DNA from: Lachnospiraceae bacterium
GTDB lineage: Bacteria; Bacillota; Clostridia; Lachnospirales; Lachnospiraceae
Assembly: GCA_003862155.1 (NCBI GenBank)
Contig: QOUV01000014.1
Span: 1-60,569 of the forward strand
Length of the DNA: 60,569 bases
Direction: 5' to 3'
Under the pieces are notes generated by a model that saw nothing but the letters and a program-made list of their open reading frames with translations, searched no databases and was not told the DNA's origin. Position 1 is the stretch's first letter; the number at the start of each line of letters is the position of its first letter. This document shows positions 7,880-16,052 of the stretch, one piece after another. The position numbers and the translations under genes were made by a program.

Positions 7880-9315
7880 CAATAAGCTTTTCCCCAGATG
7901 ACGAGCTTCTTAGCTGGCTTTCCGCAGCAGACGCAGGTATCTGAAATGTGCTCCTGCTCGAACGGAATGCAGCGGCTCGTAGCTGTTGTATCTTCCTTGA
8001 TCTTTGCCTCGCAGGCAGGATCGCCGCACCACATGCCGCGAACCATGCCAGGCTTGTTGGCAACGATATCCTTGAATTCGTCGTAATTGTGAGCATCGTA
8101 GATATGAGAATCGCGGAACGCTTTGGCGCGCTCGAACATATCCTGCTGCTCGGTCTCTAAGACTTCCTTTGCCTTTTCGGCAACATCCTCAAGTGAGACT
8201 ACAGTCTTCTCACGGTTGTCTCTGCGGACGAGGACACACTGGCCCTTTTCCATATCCTTAGGTCCGATCTCGACACGAAGAGGGATTCCCCTCATCTCTT
8301 CCTCTGAGAACTTCCATCCCGGTCTCTTGTCTGAATCGTCAAGCTGTACAGAGAGACCTGCTTCAGCGAGCTCGTCCTTGATCCTCTCTGCGGCATCGAG
8401 AACGCCTTCCTTCTGCTGCTGGATAGGGATTATCATAACCTGTACCGGTGCGATGTGCGGAGGAAGTACAAGACCTGAATCGTCGCCGTGAACCATGATA
8501 ATGGCGCCGATAAGTCTTGTCGAAGCGCCCCATGAAGTCTGATATACCGGGTGGAGCTTGTTGTCCTTTCCAGTGTACTGAACGCCATAGGCCTTTGCGA
8601 AGCCGTCACCGAAGTTATGTGAAGTACCGGACTGAAGTGACTTTCCGTCATGCATCATAGTCTCGATAGTGTATGTGGCCTCGGCTCCAGCGAACTTCTC
8701 GCTCTCGGTCTTCTGTCCCTTAATGACAGGAATTGCAAGTTCCTTCTCACAGAAATCTGCGTAGATATTCAGCATCTGGATGGTTCTGGCCTCTGCCTCC
8801 TCGGCTGTGGCGTGGATCGTGTGTCCCTCCTGCCACAGGAACTCTGAAGAACGGAGGAACGGACGTGTCGTCTTCTCCCATCTGACAACTGAGCACCACT
8901 GGTTGTAGACCATCGGAAGATCTCTGTAGGTGTGACAGTTATTTCTGAAGAGTTCACAGAAAAGAGTCTCGGATGTAGGACGAACGCAGAGTCTCTCCTG
9001 AAGCTCGTTTCCGCCGCCCTGAGTGACCCAGGCAACCTCAGGCGCAAAACCCTCTACATGGTCCTTCTCCTTCTGAAGAAGGCTCTCCGGGATAAGCACC
9101 GGAAGGTATACGTTCTGAACGCCGGTCTTTTTGAACTCGGCATCCAGTTTTTTCTGGATGTTCTCCCAGATGGCATAGCCGTTCGGCTTGTAGATCATAA
9201 AGCCCTTGATGGAAGAATACTCCATCAGCTCTGCCTTCTTTACTACATCAGTGTACCACTGTGTAAAATCCTCATCACGGGAGGTGATAGCCTCCACCAG
9301 TTTCTTATCAGCCAT
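7879..9315 (-). CDS. proS: Prolyl-tRNA synthetase, archaeal/eukaryote type
   Basis: A 478-residue class II synthetase that charges tRNA-Pro in the cytoplasm. It is the short form (type 3) without the bacterial editing insertion. Visible signs are the class II motifs (VRPTSET; motif 2 [20 protein letters not shown]), motif 3 region [11 protein letters not shown], the HisRS-like anticodon-binding domain, and the C-terminal zinc-type region with [10 protein letters not shown] ending in GKAY. It is the first gene of an operon with the CCA enzyme, overlapping it by one base, so two tRNA 3'-end functions are co-expressed. Its own promoter lies at 9353-9381. No T-box leader is visible. Confidence 0.95.
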   Translation of the reverse strand: MADKKLVEAITSRDEDFTQWYTDVVKKAELMEYSSIKGFMIYKPNGYAIWENIQKKLDAEFKKTGVQNVYLPVLIPESLLQKEKDHVEGFAPEVAWVTQGGGNELQERLCVRPTSETLFCELFRNNCHTYRDLPMVYNQWCSVVRWEKTTRPFLRSSEFLWQEGHTIHATAEEAEARTIQMLNIYADFCEKELAIPVIKGQKTESEKFAGAEATYTIETMMHDGKSLQSGTSHNFGDGFAKAYGVQYTGKDNKLHPVYQTSWGASTRLIGAIIMVHGDDSGLVLPPHIAPVQVMIIPIQQQKEGVLDAAERIKDELAEAGLSVQLDDSDKRPGWKFSEEEMRGIPLRVEIGPKDMEKGQCVLVRRDNREKTVVSLEDVAEKAKEVLETEQQDMFERAKAFRDSHIYDAHNYDEFKDIVANKPGMVRGMWCGDPACEAKIKEDTTATSRCIPFEQEHISDTCVCCGKPAKKLVIWGKAY

Positions 9316-9352
9316 TAAAAATTTCCTCGCTTTATTTATTTCAAACTATATA

Positions 9353-9381
9353 ATTTTAGAAAAAATACAGGTACATGTCAA
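9353..9381 (-). promoter_or_regulatory. proS-cca promoter
   Basis: TTGACA (9381-9376), 17-base spacer, TAAAAT (9358-9353) on the minus strand; predicted start near 9346. It begins just past the amidase stop, separating this operon from the one upstream. Confidence 0.75.
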
Positions 9382-9390
9382 GGTAATCTG

Positions 9391-10128
9391 TTATTTTTTG
9401 AATCCGAAGTACCTGTCAATACCGTCAGCGATTCCCTTAGCCATCTTCGTCTGATTCTTTGAGCTGGCCATATATGAATCGTCGGACTTATTCGTCATAA
9501 ATCCCATCTCGATAAGCGTCACAGGAATCTTCGAATAATTCGTGCCTGTCAGGTCATCCCTGTATGAGATGCCGCGATTCTTCCTGCCTGTCTTCTTACA
9601 ATATGAATTCAGAACGCAGCTCGAGAGCTTCTGGCACTTCGAGGCGAGCCTTCCGATATATCTGTTTCTCTTCGTAGAACACTGCGCAGAGGCGCCCCTC
9701 GCACTCGGGCCAGCTCCGTCCGCGTGAAGTCTTACAGCAACCCTGCATTTCTTATTCAGTAATTTCGCGCGCTGGGCATTTGAAATATTTACATTATTTT
9801 TGGTCCTTGTCATAACGACCTTGTAACCACGGCGCTTCAGCTCGCTCTGAAGCTTCTTTGCGACAGAAAGTGTCAGCTTGTACTCAGGAATTCCCGAGTA
9901 CCTGCCGCTCGTTCCGCCAGCGACCCTGGCTTTTCTGATTCTGCTGCCCGGCCCTATCGGTTCCTTTGAATAATTGCCGCGCTGCTGGTGTCCCGGATCG
10001 ATGCCAATAGTTATACCTGCTCTTTTATTCTTCTTTTTCTTCTTTGCAGCCGAAGCCGGAACTGCGACAGCTCCAGCCAGAAGGCAGACAGTAAGCAGGA
10101 AACAGAATGGTTTTAGAAATTTTTTCAT
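9391..10128 (-). CDS. Secreted N-acetylmuramoyl-L-alanine amidase (Amidase_3)
   Basis: A 245-residue exported zinc amidase that cleaves the bond between N-acetylmuramic acid and L-alanine in peptidoglycan. Residues 1-28 form a signal peptide (hydrophobic core FCFLLTVCLLAGAVAV, cleavage after PASA). The catalytic core shows zinc His in GIDPGHQQRG, Glu in PEYKLTLSVAK, His in VRLHADGAG and catalytic Glu in LIEMGFMTN. A Lys/Arg-rich stretch follows the signal. No cell-wall binding repeats are present, so it is a bare catalytic domain. It lies 21 bases after the response regulator and is probably in its operon, suggesting control by that two-component system. Confidence 0.92.
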   Translation of the reverse strand: MKKFLKPFCFLLTVCLLAGAVAVPASAAKKKKKNKRAGITIGIDPGHQQRGNYSKEPIGPGSRIRKARVAGGTSGRYSGIPEYKLTLSVAKKLQSELKRRGYKVVMTRTKNNVNISNAQRAKLLNKKCRVAVRLHADGAGPSARGASAQCSTKRNRYIGRLASKCQKLSSCVLNSYCKKTGRKNRGISYRDDLTGTNYSKIPVTLIEMGFMTNKSDDSYMASSKNQTKMAKGIADGIDRYFGFKK

Positions 10129-10149
10129 GATAGGTGATTCCTTTAATAA

Positions 10150-10845
10150 TTATATCTTCATCCTGTACCCGACGCCCCATACGGTCTCGATGTACTGCGG
10201 ATGGTCTTTGTCAAGTTCTATCTTCTCCCGGATCTTTTTGACATGGACTGTTACTGTGGCGATGTCGCCGACAGAATCCTGATCCCAGATGCGCTGGAAC
10301 AGCTCCTCCTTTGAAAAGACCTGCCCCGGATGCTTTGCAAAAAATCTCAGGAGATCGTACTCCTTTGTGGTAAGCTGCTTCTCGGCGCCGTCGACCCAGA
10401 CTTTGTGGGAAGTGTTGTCGATCTTTAAGCCTCTGATCCTTATGACATCGTCATTCGAATAAGCTGCTGAAGCGTTCACTACTCTGTCGAAAGATGCGAG
10501 ATGTGCCTTGACTCTCGCCACGAGCTCACTCGGTGAAAACGGCTTCGTGATGTAGTCATCTGCTCCAAAACCGAGTCCCTTGACCTTGTCGATATCGTCT
10601 TTTCTGGCCGATACGAAGATGATCGGCGTCGATTTCCTGGTGCGGATCTGCTTGCAGATCTCAAAACCGTCTGCCCCCGGAAGCATGATATCCAGGATAA
10701 AAAGATCCCATTCCTCGTTAAGTCCCCTGTTAAGTCCGGTGGTTCCATTGTTCTCAATCTCGACAGTATATCCCGACAGCTCGAGGTAGTCCTTCTCGAG
10801 CTCCGCAATTGCTTCTTCGTCTTCTACAATGAGAATCCTGCTCAT
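10150..10845 (-). CDS. OmpR/PhoB-family response regulator
   Basis: A 231-residue transcription factor with a receiver domain (phospho-acceptor Asp in LFILDIMLPG near residue 52, acidic pair VEDEEA, Lys in ITKPF) and a winged-helix DNA-binding domain (about 130-230, with TTKEYDLLRFFAKHPGQVFS and the VTVHVKKIREKI recognition helix). It lies 19 bases downstream of the histidine kinase, its evident partner, and is followed by the amidase. AGGAGGG precedes the ATG. The signal sensed is not known; a cell-envelope role fits the amidase. Confidence 0.95.
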   Translation of the reverse strand: MSRILIVEDEEAIAELEKDYLELSGYTVEIENNGTTGLNRGLNEEWDLFILDIMLPGADGFEICKQIRTRKSTPIIFVSARKDDIDKVKGLGFGADDYITKPFSPSELVARVKAHLASFDRVVNASAAYSNDDVIRIRGLKIDNTSHKVWVDGAEKQLTTKEYDLLRFFAKHPGQVFSKEELFQRIWDQDSVGDIATVTVHVKKIREKIELDKDHPQYIETVWGVGYRMKI

Positions 10846-10864
10846 TTTCCCTCCTGTCTGCAGC

Positions 10865-12340
10865 TCAAAGTGCTGCGCTATGCTGCTGAATCTTTTTCAG
10901 CATGAAATAGAAAGTACTCCCCTCGTTTTTTCGGCTTGTGACCCAAACCTGGCCTCCGTGGTCCTCCACTATCTGCTTTACTATCGAAAGGCCGATGCCA
11001 TTGCCGCGGATGCCCGTATTTCTGGCCTTGTCAGCTCGAAAGAGCCGGTCAAAGACATGCGGCACATCCTCCGGGCTTATGCCCCTTCCGTTGTCACAAA
11101 GCTCTGCCTGAATAAAATCTCCGGCGTCGTGAACCCTGAATTCCACCGAAAGCTTCGTATCCTCTCTGCGATATTTTATCGCATTCGAGACCAGATTATG
11201 AAGCACCCTATTAATCTGTGCAGGGTCTGCAAAAATAACCGTATCCGTCGGCAGTGTATTTTTATATGAAAAATCTGCGCCGGCATCTGCCAGTTCGTCC
11301 CAGGTCTCCTCGGCGAAATCGTCAAAATACCCGTTCGCATTTATCGTATCGAAGTGGTACGGTATCTCGTGCATATCGAGCTTTAAAAATTCAGAGAGCT
11401 CATTTAAAAGCGCGTTCATATCGACCGCCTTCGTGTGGATCGTGCCGACATATTTTTTCAGTTTCTCAGGGTCCTTCGCAATACCATCTAAAATCCCCTC
11501 TGAATAGCCGATAATAGAAGTCAGCGGCGTCTTCAGATCATGGGAAATATTGCTCATGAACTGCCTGTTTGACTCCTCGTCCGCCACCTTCTGCTCGGCA
11601 TTCGAGAGAAGCTTCACCCTCATTCTCTCCATACTCTGGGCAAGTTCAGTAAGCTCGTCGTTTCCCCTGACTTCGATCTTCGTATCGAGGTCACCCTCGT
11701 GGATGTTTTCAGCGGCCTGCTGCATCTGCCGGACTTTTTTAATCATGTTTCGGTAGAGAAGCATCGAAGCGACAATCCCGGTGATAAACAGGATAGCTAC
11801 AAGCCAGAACAGATAATAGCAGACGATCTTCCTGCTTCCCGGGACGATGCTTCCCGCCGGAGTTATGACAAATACCTGGCCGGTCTGGCCCCTGGTCTTG
11901 AAGTCGACCTCTTTTAAAAGTCCTCTCTCCTTCTGAAGCCTTATCAGAAGCACATCGCCTTTTTTAAGTCTTCCGTACTGCGGAAGTTCGCTGTAGATCG
12001 GGCGCATCCCATTCGCTGCTCCGTCATAGGTAAGCTTTGAGTCTGCTACAACGACCAGATAGGAGTTCTTCTTTGCAAGCTTACTGTTTTCCCGCTTTAC
12101 GGCATCCTTGTCCAGAAATTTCTCCGGATGATTTTTGGCGAGTTCAGTAAGCTCCATTACATCGCTGTCGGTGTAAGCTGCCAGATCATCCACACTGTTT
12201 GAAAAATACAGATTTCCCGGATGGGACCCGCTGCTCCTGGCCTTGGTTCGGGTGGCGAATGAAGCGAATATGAAGATCAGCACTATCGGAAGCAGCACAA
12301 TTAGTAAAATATTGAGTATGAACTTTGTCTTTAATTTCAT
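10865..12340 (-). CDS. Membrane sensor histidine kinase
   Basis: A 491-residue kinase with two membrane segments (about residues 8-30 and 176-200) enclosing an extracytoplasmic sensor region of about 145 residues, then a HAMP linker, a HisKA domain with NISHDLKTPLTSIIGYSEGI (phospho-His near 265) and a HATPase domain with N-box HNLVSNAIKY, DNGRGI and GNGIGLSIVKQI. It would phosphorylate the adjacent response regulator. It starts six bases after tsaD with no clear ribosome site, so it probably depends on coupling to tsaD. Kinase-before-regulator order is the less common one. Confidence 0.95.
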   Translation of the reverse strand: MKLKTKFILNILLIVLLPIVLIFIFASFATRTKARSSGSHPGNLYFSNSVDDLAAYTDSDVMELTELAKNHPEKFLDKDAVKRENSKLAKKNSYLVVVADSKLTYDGAANGMRPIYSELPQYGRLKKGDVLLIRLQKERGLLKEVDFKTRGQTGQVFVITPAGSIVPGSRKIVCYYLFWLVAILFITGIVASMLLYRNMIKKVRQMQQAAENIHEGDLDTKIEVRGNDELTELAQSMERMRVKLLSNAEQKVADEESNRQFMSNISHDLKTPLTSIIGYSEGILDGIAKDPEKLKKYVGTIHTKAVDMNALLNELSEFLKLDMHEIPYHFDTINANGYFDDFAEETWDELADAGADFSYKNTLPTDTVIFADPAQINRVLHNLVSNAIKYRREDTKLSVEFRVHDAGDFIQAELCDNGRGISPEDVPHVFDRLFRADKARNTGIRGNGIGLSIVKQIVEDHGGQVWVTSRKNEGSTFYFMLKKIQQHSAAL

Positions 12341-12346
12341 TATTTA

Positions 12347-13357
12347 TCAGAGAGCGAGACTCGGCTCGGCGTTCAGATTCAGGCCCGAGCGTACTCCATT
12401 CTCAAATTCAAAATAGCCTGCTGCCGCGATCATCGCACCGTTGTCTGTGCAGAGTATCGGTGCCGGACGGTAGAACTTTACGCCCTTCCTCTGGCAGAGA
12501 GCTTCGATCGAAGCGCGGAGAGCTCCGTTTGAAGCGACACCTCCGGCTATCGCAAATTTATCCATGCCAAACTGGTCAATGGCCATCTCAGCGTGGTCTG
12601 TAAGCGCACCGACGACAGCCTTCTGAAAAGAAGCTGCGACGTTATTGGTATTTACCGTGACTCCGGCCATTCTCTGGTGGTTCAGGTAGTTGAGCACTGC
12701 GCTCTTAAGTCCAGAGAATGAAAAATCGTAAGGGTGGTCTGCGACTTTAGCCCGTGGAAATTCAATCGAGTCCGGATCTCCGTCCTTTGCCGCCTTCTCT
12801 ATCTTCGGCCCGCCCGGATATCCAAGTCCTATCGCTCTCGCGACTTTGTCAAACGCCTCTCCAGCCGCATCATCGACCGTGCGCCCGAGCACCTCATATC
12901 TGCCATAGTCAATGACTCTTACAAGATGTGTGTGTCCGCCCGATACAACGAGGCAGAGGAACGGTGGCTTCAAGTCCTTATCCTCTATATAGTTTGCACT
13001 TATATGTCCGGAAATGTGGTTGATACCGATAAACGGCAGATCGTTCGCATAGGCAAAAGCCTTCGCAAACGAGACTCCCACGAGAAGCGGGCCAACCAGT
13101 CCCGGTCCGTATGTCACAGCGACTGCGTCTAATTCATCTGCAGTCGTTCCGGCCTGTTTTAACGCGAGATCAACTACCTGCGTTATCCTCTCGACATGTT
13201 TTCTCGAAGCGATCTCAGGCACTACTCCGCCATAGAGAGTGTGAATCGGGATCTGCGTCGAAATCTCGTTTGAGAGGACTTCCCTGCCATTTACTACAAC
13301 GGCAGCCGCCGTCTCGTCGCAGGAGCTTTCAATTCCAAGTATTTTTATATCACTCAT
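12347..13357 (-). CDS. tsaD: tRNA threonylcarbamoyladenosine transferase
   Basis: A 336-residue Kae1/TsaD protein that, with TsaB and TsaE, transfers the threonylcarbamoyl group to A37 of ANN-decoding tRNAs (t6A). Visible signs are the N-terminal [13 protein letters not shown], the metal-binding His pair in [12 protein letters not shown], the ASKD-like core [10 protein letters not shown], the glycine-rich [13 protein letters not shown] and the [15 protein letters not shown] end. Full length. It overlaps the upstream unknown gene by four bases and sits in one operon with tsaE and tsaB, two genes away. Confidence 0.96.
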   Translation of the reverse strand: MSDIKILGIESSCDETAAAVVVNGREVLSNEISTQIPIHTLYGGVVPEIASRKHVERITQVVDLALKQAGTTADELDAVAVTYGPGLVGPLLVGVSFAKAFAYANDLPFIGINHISGHISANYIEDKDLKPPFLCLVVSGGHTHLVRVIDYGRYEVLGRTVDDAAGEAFDKVARAIGLGYPGGPKIEKAAKDGDPDSIEFPRAKVADHPYDFSFSGLKSAVLNYLNHQRMAGVTVNTNNVAASFQKAVVGALTDHAEMAIDQFGMDKFAIAGGVASNGALRASIEALCQRKGVKFYRPAPILCTDNGAMIAAAGYFEFENGVRSGLNLNAEPSLAL

Positions 13358-13974
13358 TTTGTAGTCTTCTTATTAGATTCTGATACCGGGTTTCCGTCCT
13401 TGTCAGTACGCGTGTAACCCAGTATCTTCCAGTTGTCATCCTTGTCTTTGCGCAGCACGAATTTCTGGTAAGTCGACGAATACGAGTCGGCTTCCTTCAC
13501 GAGATAGGTCACCTGGACATAGGCGACATCGCGGCCGTTTACTGTCTTGTAGACGACATCGTCGGTATCGCAGACATCAGCCTGCACGATCCTCGCCTTC
13601 CGCTCTTTAAAATCCTGCACCTGGCTCCAGAGAGCCGCAGCGTAATTTTTCTCGGGATTTGCATTCGCGAGATCATCGTCAAAAAGCTCACGGAGCTTTG
13701 AAGCAAGCTTTGTCGTATTGCTCTGCGACGGCTTCTTCTCCCCGAAGAGCACCAGCGCAAAACGGTCGTAGTACTTGATCACCTCTCTCGGCGTAGGCGG
13801 GTAATTTTTCTTGAAGTCAAGGTTAAGAAGCTTCTCCGTCTCAGTAACAGCCTGAGTCTCCTTCCTCTCTTCTCTCTGCCCCGCCATCCTGGTCAGGTAC
13901 ATGTAAAAAGCAATGATGATCACCGCAACCAGAGTCAATACCGAAGCTGTTCTGATTCCCCGTTTCATACCCAT
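13354..13974 (-). CDS. Uncharacterised membrane-anchored protein in the t6A operon
   Basis: A 206-residue protein of unknown function. Residues 10-30 form a single membrane helix ([17 protein letters not shown]) with a basic N-terminus, so the rest is predicted to face outward. The body is alpha/beta in look, with [20 protein letters not shown] and a C-terminal sheet-like part ([22 protein letters not shown]) that recalls lumazine/NTF2-like small extracytoplasmic domains. From memory it resembles a family found in Lachnospiraceae under a DUF label (perhaps DUF6715); this was not verified. GGAGG precedes the ATG; its stop overlaps the tsaD start. Its fixed place between rnz and tsaD suggests an envelope role unrelated to tRNA. 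Confidence 0.75.
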   Translation of the reverse strand: MGMKRGIRTASVLTLVAVIIIAFYMYLTRMAGQREERKETQAVTETEKLLNLDFKKNYPPTPREVIKYYDRFALVLFGEKKPSQSNTTKLASKLRELFDDDLANANPEKNYAAALWSQVQDFKERKARIVQADVCDTDDVVYKTVNGRDVAYVQVTYLVKEADSYSSTYQKFVLRKDKDDNWKILGYTRTDKDGNPVSESNKKTTK

Positions 13975-13985
13975 AGGATCGCCTC

Positions 13986-14897
13986 CTACTCATCTGCAAA
14001 GTCAAGTTCTGTCTTCTTCCCATCCTTTCCCATCGAAAGTTCCGGGAATATTTTTTTAATGTCTTCTATATATATTTTCGGATTGATCACCGAAGGCGAA
14101 AAGTGCGTGAGCCACATTTTTTTGACGCCGGCCTCTTTTCCAAGACTCGCGGCCTCCTGCATCATCATGTGCTTTTTCTCCTTCGCACTTTCCTGCTTCT
14201 CTGTGTCTCCGTACATTCCTTCACAAATAAAAAGGTCACTGCCGCTGGCATTCTCGACGATCGACCTGGTAGGCCTTGTGTCCGTGGTATAGGTCACCTT
14301 GAGTCCTTTTCTGGCCGGTCCCATGACCTGTTCCGGTAAAAAATGTCCCTCAGGGATGTCAACCTCGTCCCCGTGCTGAAGCACGCTCCAGTAGTTTACC
14401 GGGATTCCAAGTGCCTTTGCCGCTGCAGCGTCAAAACGCCCGGCTCTGTCGAGCTCGAAAGTGTAGCCGTAGCAGGTCACATTGTGGTTTACATGAAATG
14501 CCTTAAGCCTCAGCCCCTCGAGGTCAAATGTCTCCTCGTTTTCTTTCAGCTCGTGAAAAGTTATCTCAAAAGGCAGCTGCGGTGCGATAACGCAGAGCGA
14601 ACTTACGACTCTCTTCAAGCCCTTCGGCCCGATCATGGCCACTGGCTTCGTCCTGCCCGCATTTCCAATGTCTAATAGCAGTCCCGGAAGTCCACTGATG
14701 TGGTCTGCGTGGTAGTGTGTAACGCAGATAGTATCGATCGGCGCCGGGGAAAGTCCCGCCCTTCTCATCGCGACCTGAGTCCCCTCGCCGCAGTCGATAA
14801 GCGTCGTATGGCCGTTGAACCTGACAGCGAGCGAAGTCAGATGCCTTTTCGGAAGCGGCATCATACCCCCACATCCTAAAAGACAGATATCAAGCAT
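13986..14897 (-). CDS. rnz: Ribonuclease Z
   Basis: A 303-residue metallo-beta-lactamase-fold endonuclease that trims the 3' trailer from tRNA precursors. The zinc motif THYHADHISGLPGLL, the GEGTQVAMRRAG strand, further ligands in FHVNHNVTCYG, TYTTDTRPT and the late WLTHFSPSV are present. Length is normal for bacterial tRNase Z. It overlaps the end of tsaB by eight bases, so it is co-translated within a tRNA-maturation operon (tsaE, tsaB, rnz, tsaD). Confidence 0.93.
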   Translation of the reverse strand: MLDICLLGCGGMMPLPKRHLTSLAVRFNGHTTLIDCGEGTQVAMRRAGLSPAPIDTICVTHYHADHISGLPGLLLDIGNAGRTKPVAMIGPKGLKRVVSSLCVIAPQLPFEITFHELKENEETFDLEGLRLKAFHVNHNVTCYGYTFELDRAGRFDAAAAKALGIPVNYWSVLQHGDEVDIPEGHFLPEQVMGPARKGLKVTYTTDTRPTRSIVENASGSDLFICEGMYGDTEKQESAKEKKHMMMQEAASLGKEAGVKKMWLTHFSPSVINPKIYIEDIKKIFPELSMGKDGKKTELDFADE

Positions 14898-15612
14898 TGT
14901 TACCTGCTTTCTTAAGCTTCTCTTCCCTCTCCCGCTCGGCCTGTGACTGTCTCAGGTATATCGGCCTGAACTCCTCTGCCGAGGTGTAGAACTCTCTGTC
15001 GAAATATTTCCTGCCAAGACATGCGACTGTCGAAGCCCTCTGCCTGTTGCAGAACGCCGGCGCAAAGTCGTAGTCTACAGTCACATTCTGCTTTATGTAA
15101 TCCGCAAACACCGGCACTCCGTCGCCCAGAAAAGTGACCGGCTCGTCGCTTAGATTGATGCGCTTTACTATGTCCTCGATGGCCTCGGGCTCCTGCTCTT
15201 TTTTCACAATGAACTCATTCGTCTCGTTGAATTTGTAGAGTCCAGAATATGCCTGTTTTCTCCTGGCGTCCATAAGCGGACAGATAAGCCTCTTCGAGCC
15301 GTAGAGGTTGTAGGCTATCGCATCTACTGTCGGAACAGCGATAACCGGGATTCCCAAAGCGTATGCCAGGCCCTTTACCGTTGCAGCTCCGATACGGAGT
15401 CCCGTAAAACTTCCCGGCCCTGCGGCAGTAGCTACTGCATCTATCGTCCTGATGTCGATCCCGAGCATTTTTATCAGCTGATCTAACATCGGCATAAGAG
15501 TAGTCGAATGTGTTTTTTTATAATCGGTAGTAAATTCTCCGAGGAGCGTATCGTCGTCAACTACTGCAGCCGAGGCGACGAGCCCCGAGGAGTCAATTCC
15601 AAGTATCCTCAT
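14890..15612 (-). CDS. tsaB: t6A scaffold protein TsaB
   Basis: A 240-residue TsaB/YeaZ protein, the non-catalytic dimer partner of TsaD in t6A synthesis. Signs: ILGIDSSGLVASAAVV start, the HSTTLMPMLDQLI helix and the signature GPGSFTGLRIGAATVKGLAYA-type glycine motif. A longer in-frame reading to 15729 exists but the family begins at the ATG at 15612, which shares one base with the tsaE stop (TAATG), so the short form is preferred. Confidence 0.94.
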   Translation of the reverse strand: MRILGIDSSGLVASAAVVDDDTLLGEFTTDYKKTHSTTLMPMLDQLIKMLGIDIRTIDAVATAAGPGSFTGLRIGAATVKGLAYALGIPVIAVPTVDAIAYNLYGSKRLICPLMDARRKQAYSGLYKFNETNEFIVKKEQEPEAIEDIVKRINLSDEPVTFLGDGVPVFADYIKQNVTVDYDFAPAFCNRQRASTVACLGRKYFDREFYTSAEEFRPIYLRQSQAEREREEKLKKAGNNA

Positions 15613-16043
15613 TATTGCTCCACGTCTTCTATTGTAATAAGCCTGTAATCGTCGGCGCCGTCTGAGTCCTTCTCGATCTTTACACGGGTGCGCGGGAGCG
15701 GCAGAATATCTTCGATAAGCTCTGCCCACTCGATCAGCACGACTCCGCCCCTCTCGAGGTAGTCATCAAAACCGACTTCCTCCATCTCGTCCGGATCGGA
15801 GATCCTGTAGACATCGAGATGGAAAAACGGCAGGCGTCCGCTCTTGTACTCCTGAACGATCGTAAATGTAGGGCTTGTGACCGGTTCAGTGACTCCGAGT
15901 CCCTTTGCGAAGCCCTTCGCAAAAACAGTCTTCCCTACTCCCAGGTCCCCGGTCAGCGTGAATACGTCTCCCGGCTTTGCCTTTGCGGCCATATCAGCCG
16001 CCAGTTTTAATGTCTCTTCCCTGCTGTGGCTTTCGAACTTCAT
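15612..16043 (-). CDS. tsaE: tRNA threonylcarbamoyladenosine ATPase TsaE
   Basis: A 143-residue P-loop ATPase that drives turnover of the TsaBDE complex. Walker A is GDLGVGKTVFAKG near 37; TSPTFTIVQEY and the HLDVYRI and LIEWAE motifs complete the family pattern. Full length. GAGG lies seven bases before the ATG, and the gene is 9 bases downstream of tex. It heads the tsaE-tsaB-rnz part of the operon. Confidence 0.95.
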   Translation of the reverse strand: MKFESHSREETLKLAADMAAKAKPGDVFTLTGDLGVGKTVFAKGFAKGLGVTEPVTSPTFTIVQEYKSGRLPFFHLDVYRISDPDEMEEVGFDDYLERGGVVLIEWAELIEDILPLPRTRVKIEKDSDGADDYRLITIEDVEQ

Positions 16044-16052
16044 TTTAAAACC

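Noticed and set aside
9316-9390. T-box riboswitch in front of proS
   Set aside because: The leader is only about 30 bases from predicted start to ATG, too short for a T-box, and no T-box sequence is present.
14890-15729. Longer TsaB with 39 extra residues
   Set aside because: The extra part overlaps tsaE in another frame and is not in the family; the TAATG junction at 15612 is the natural start.
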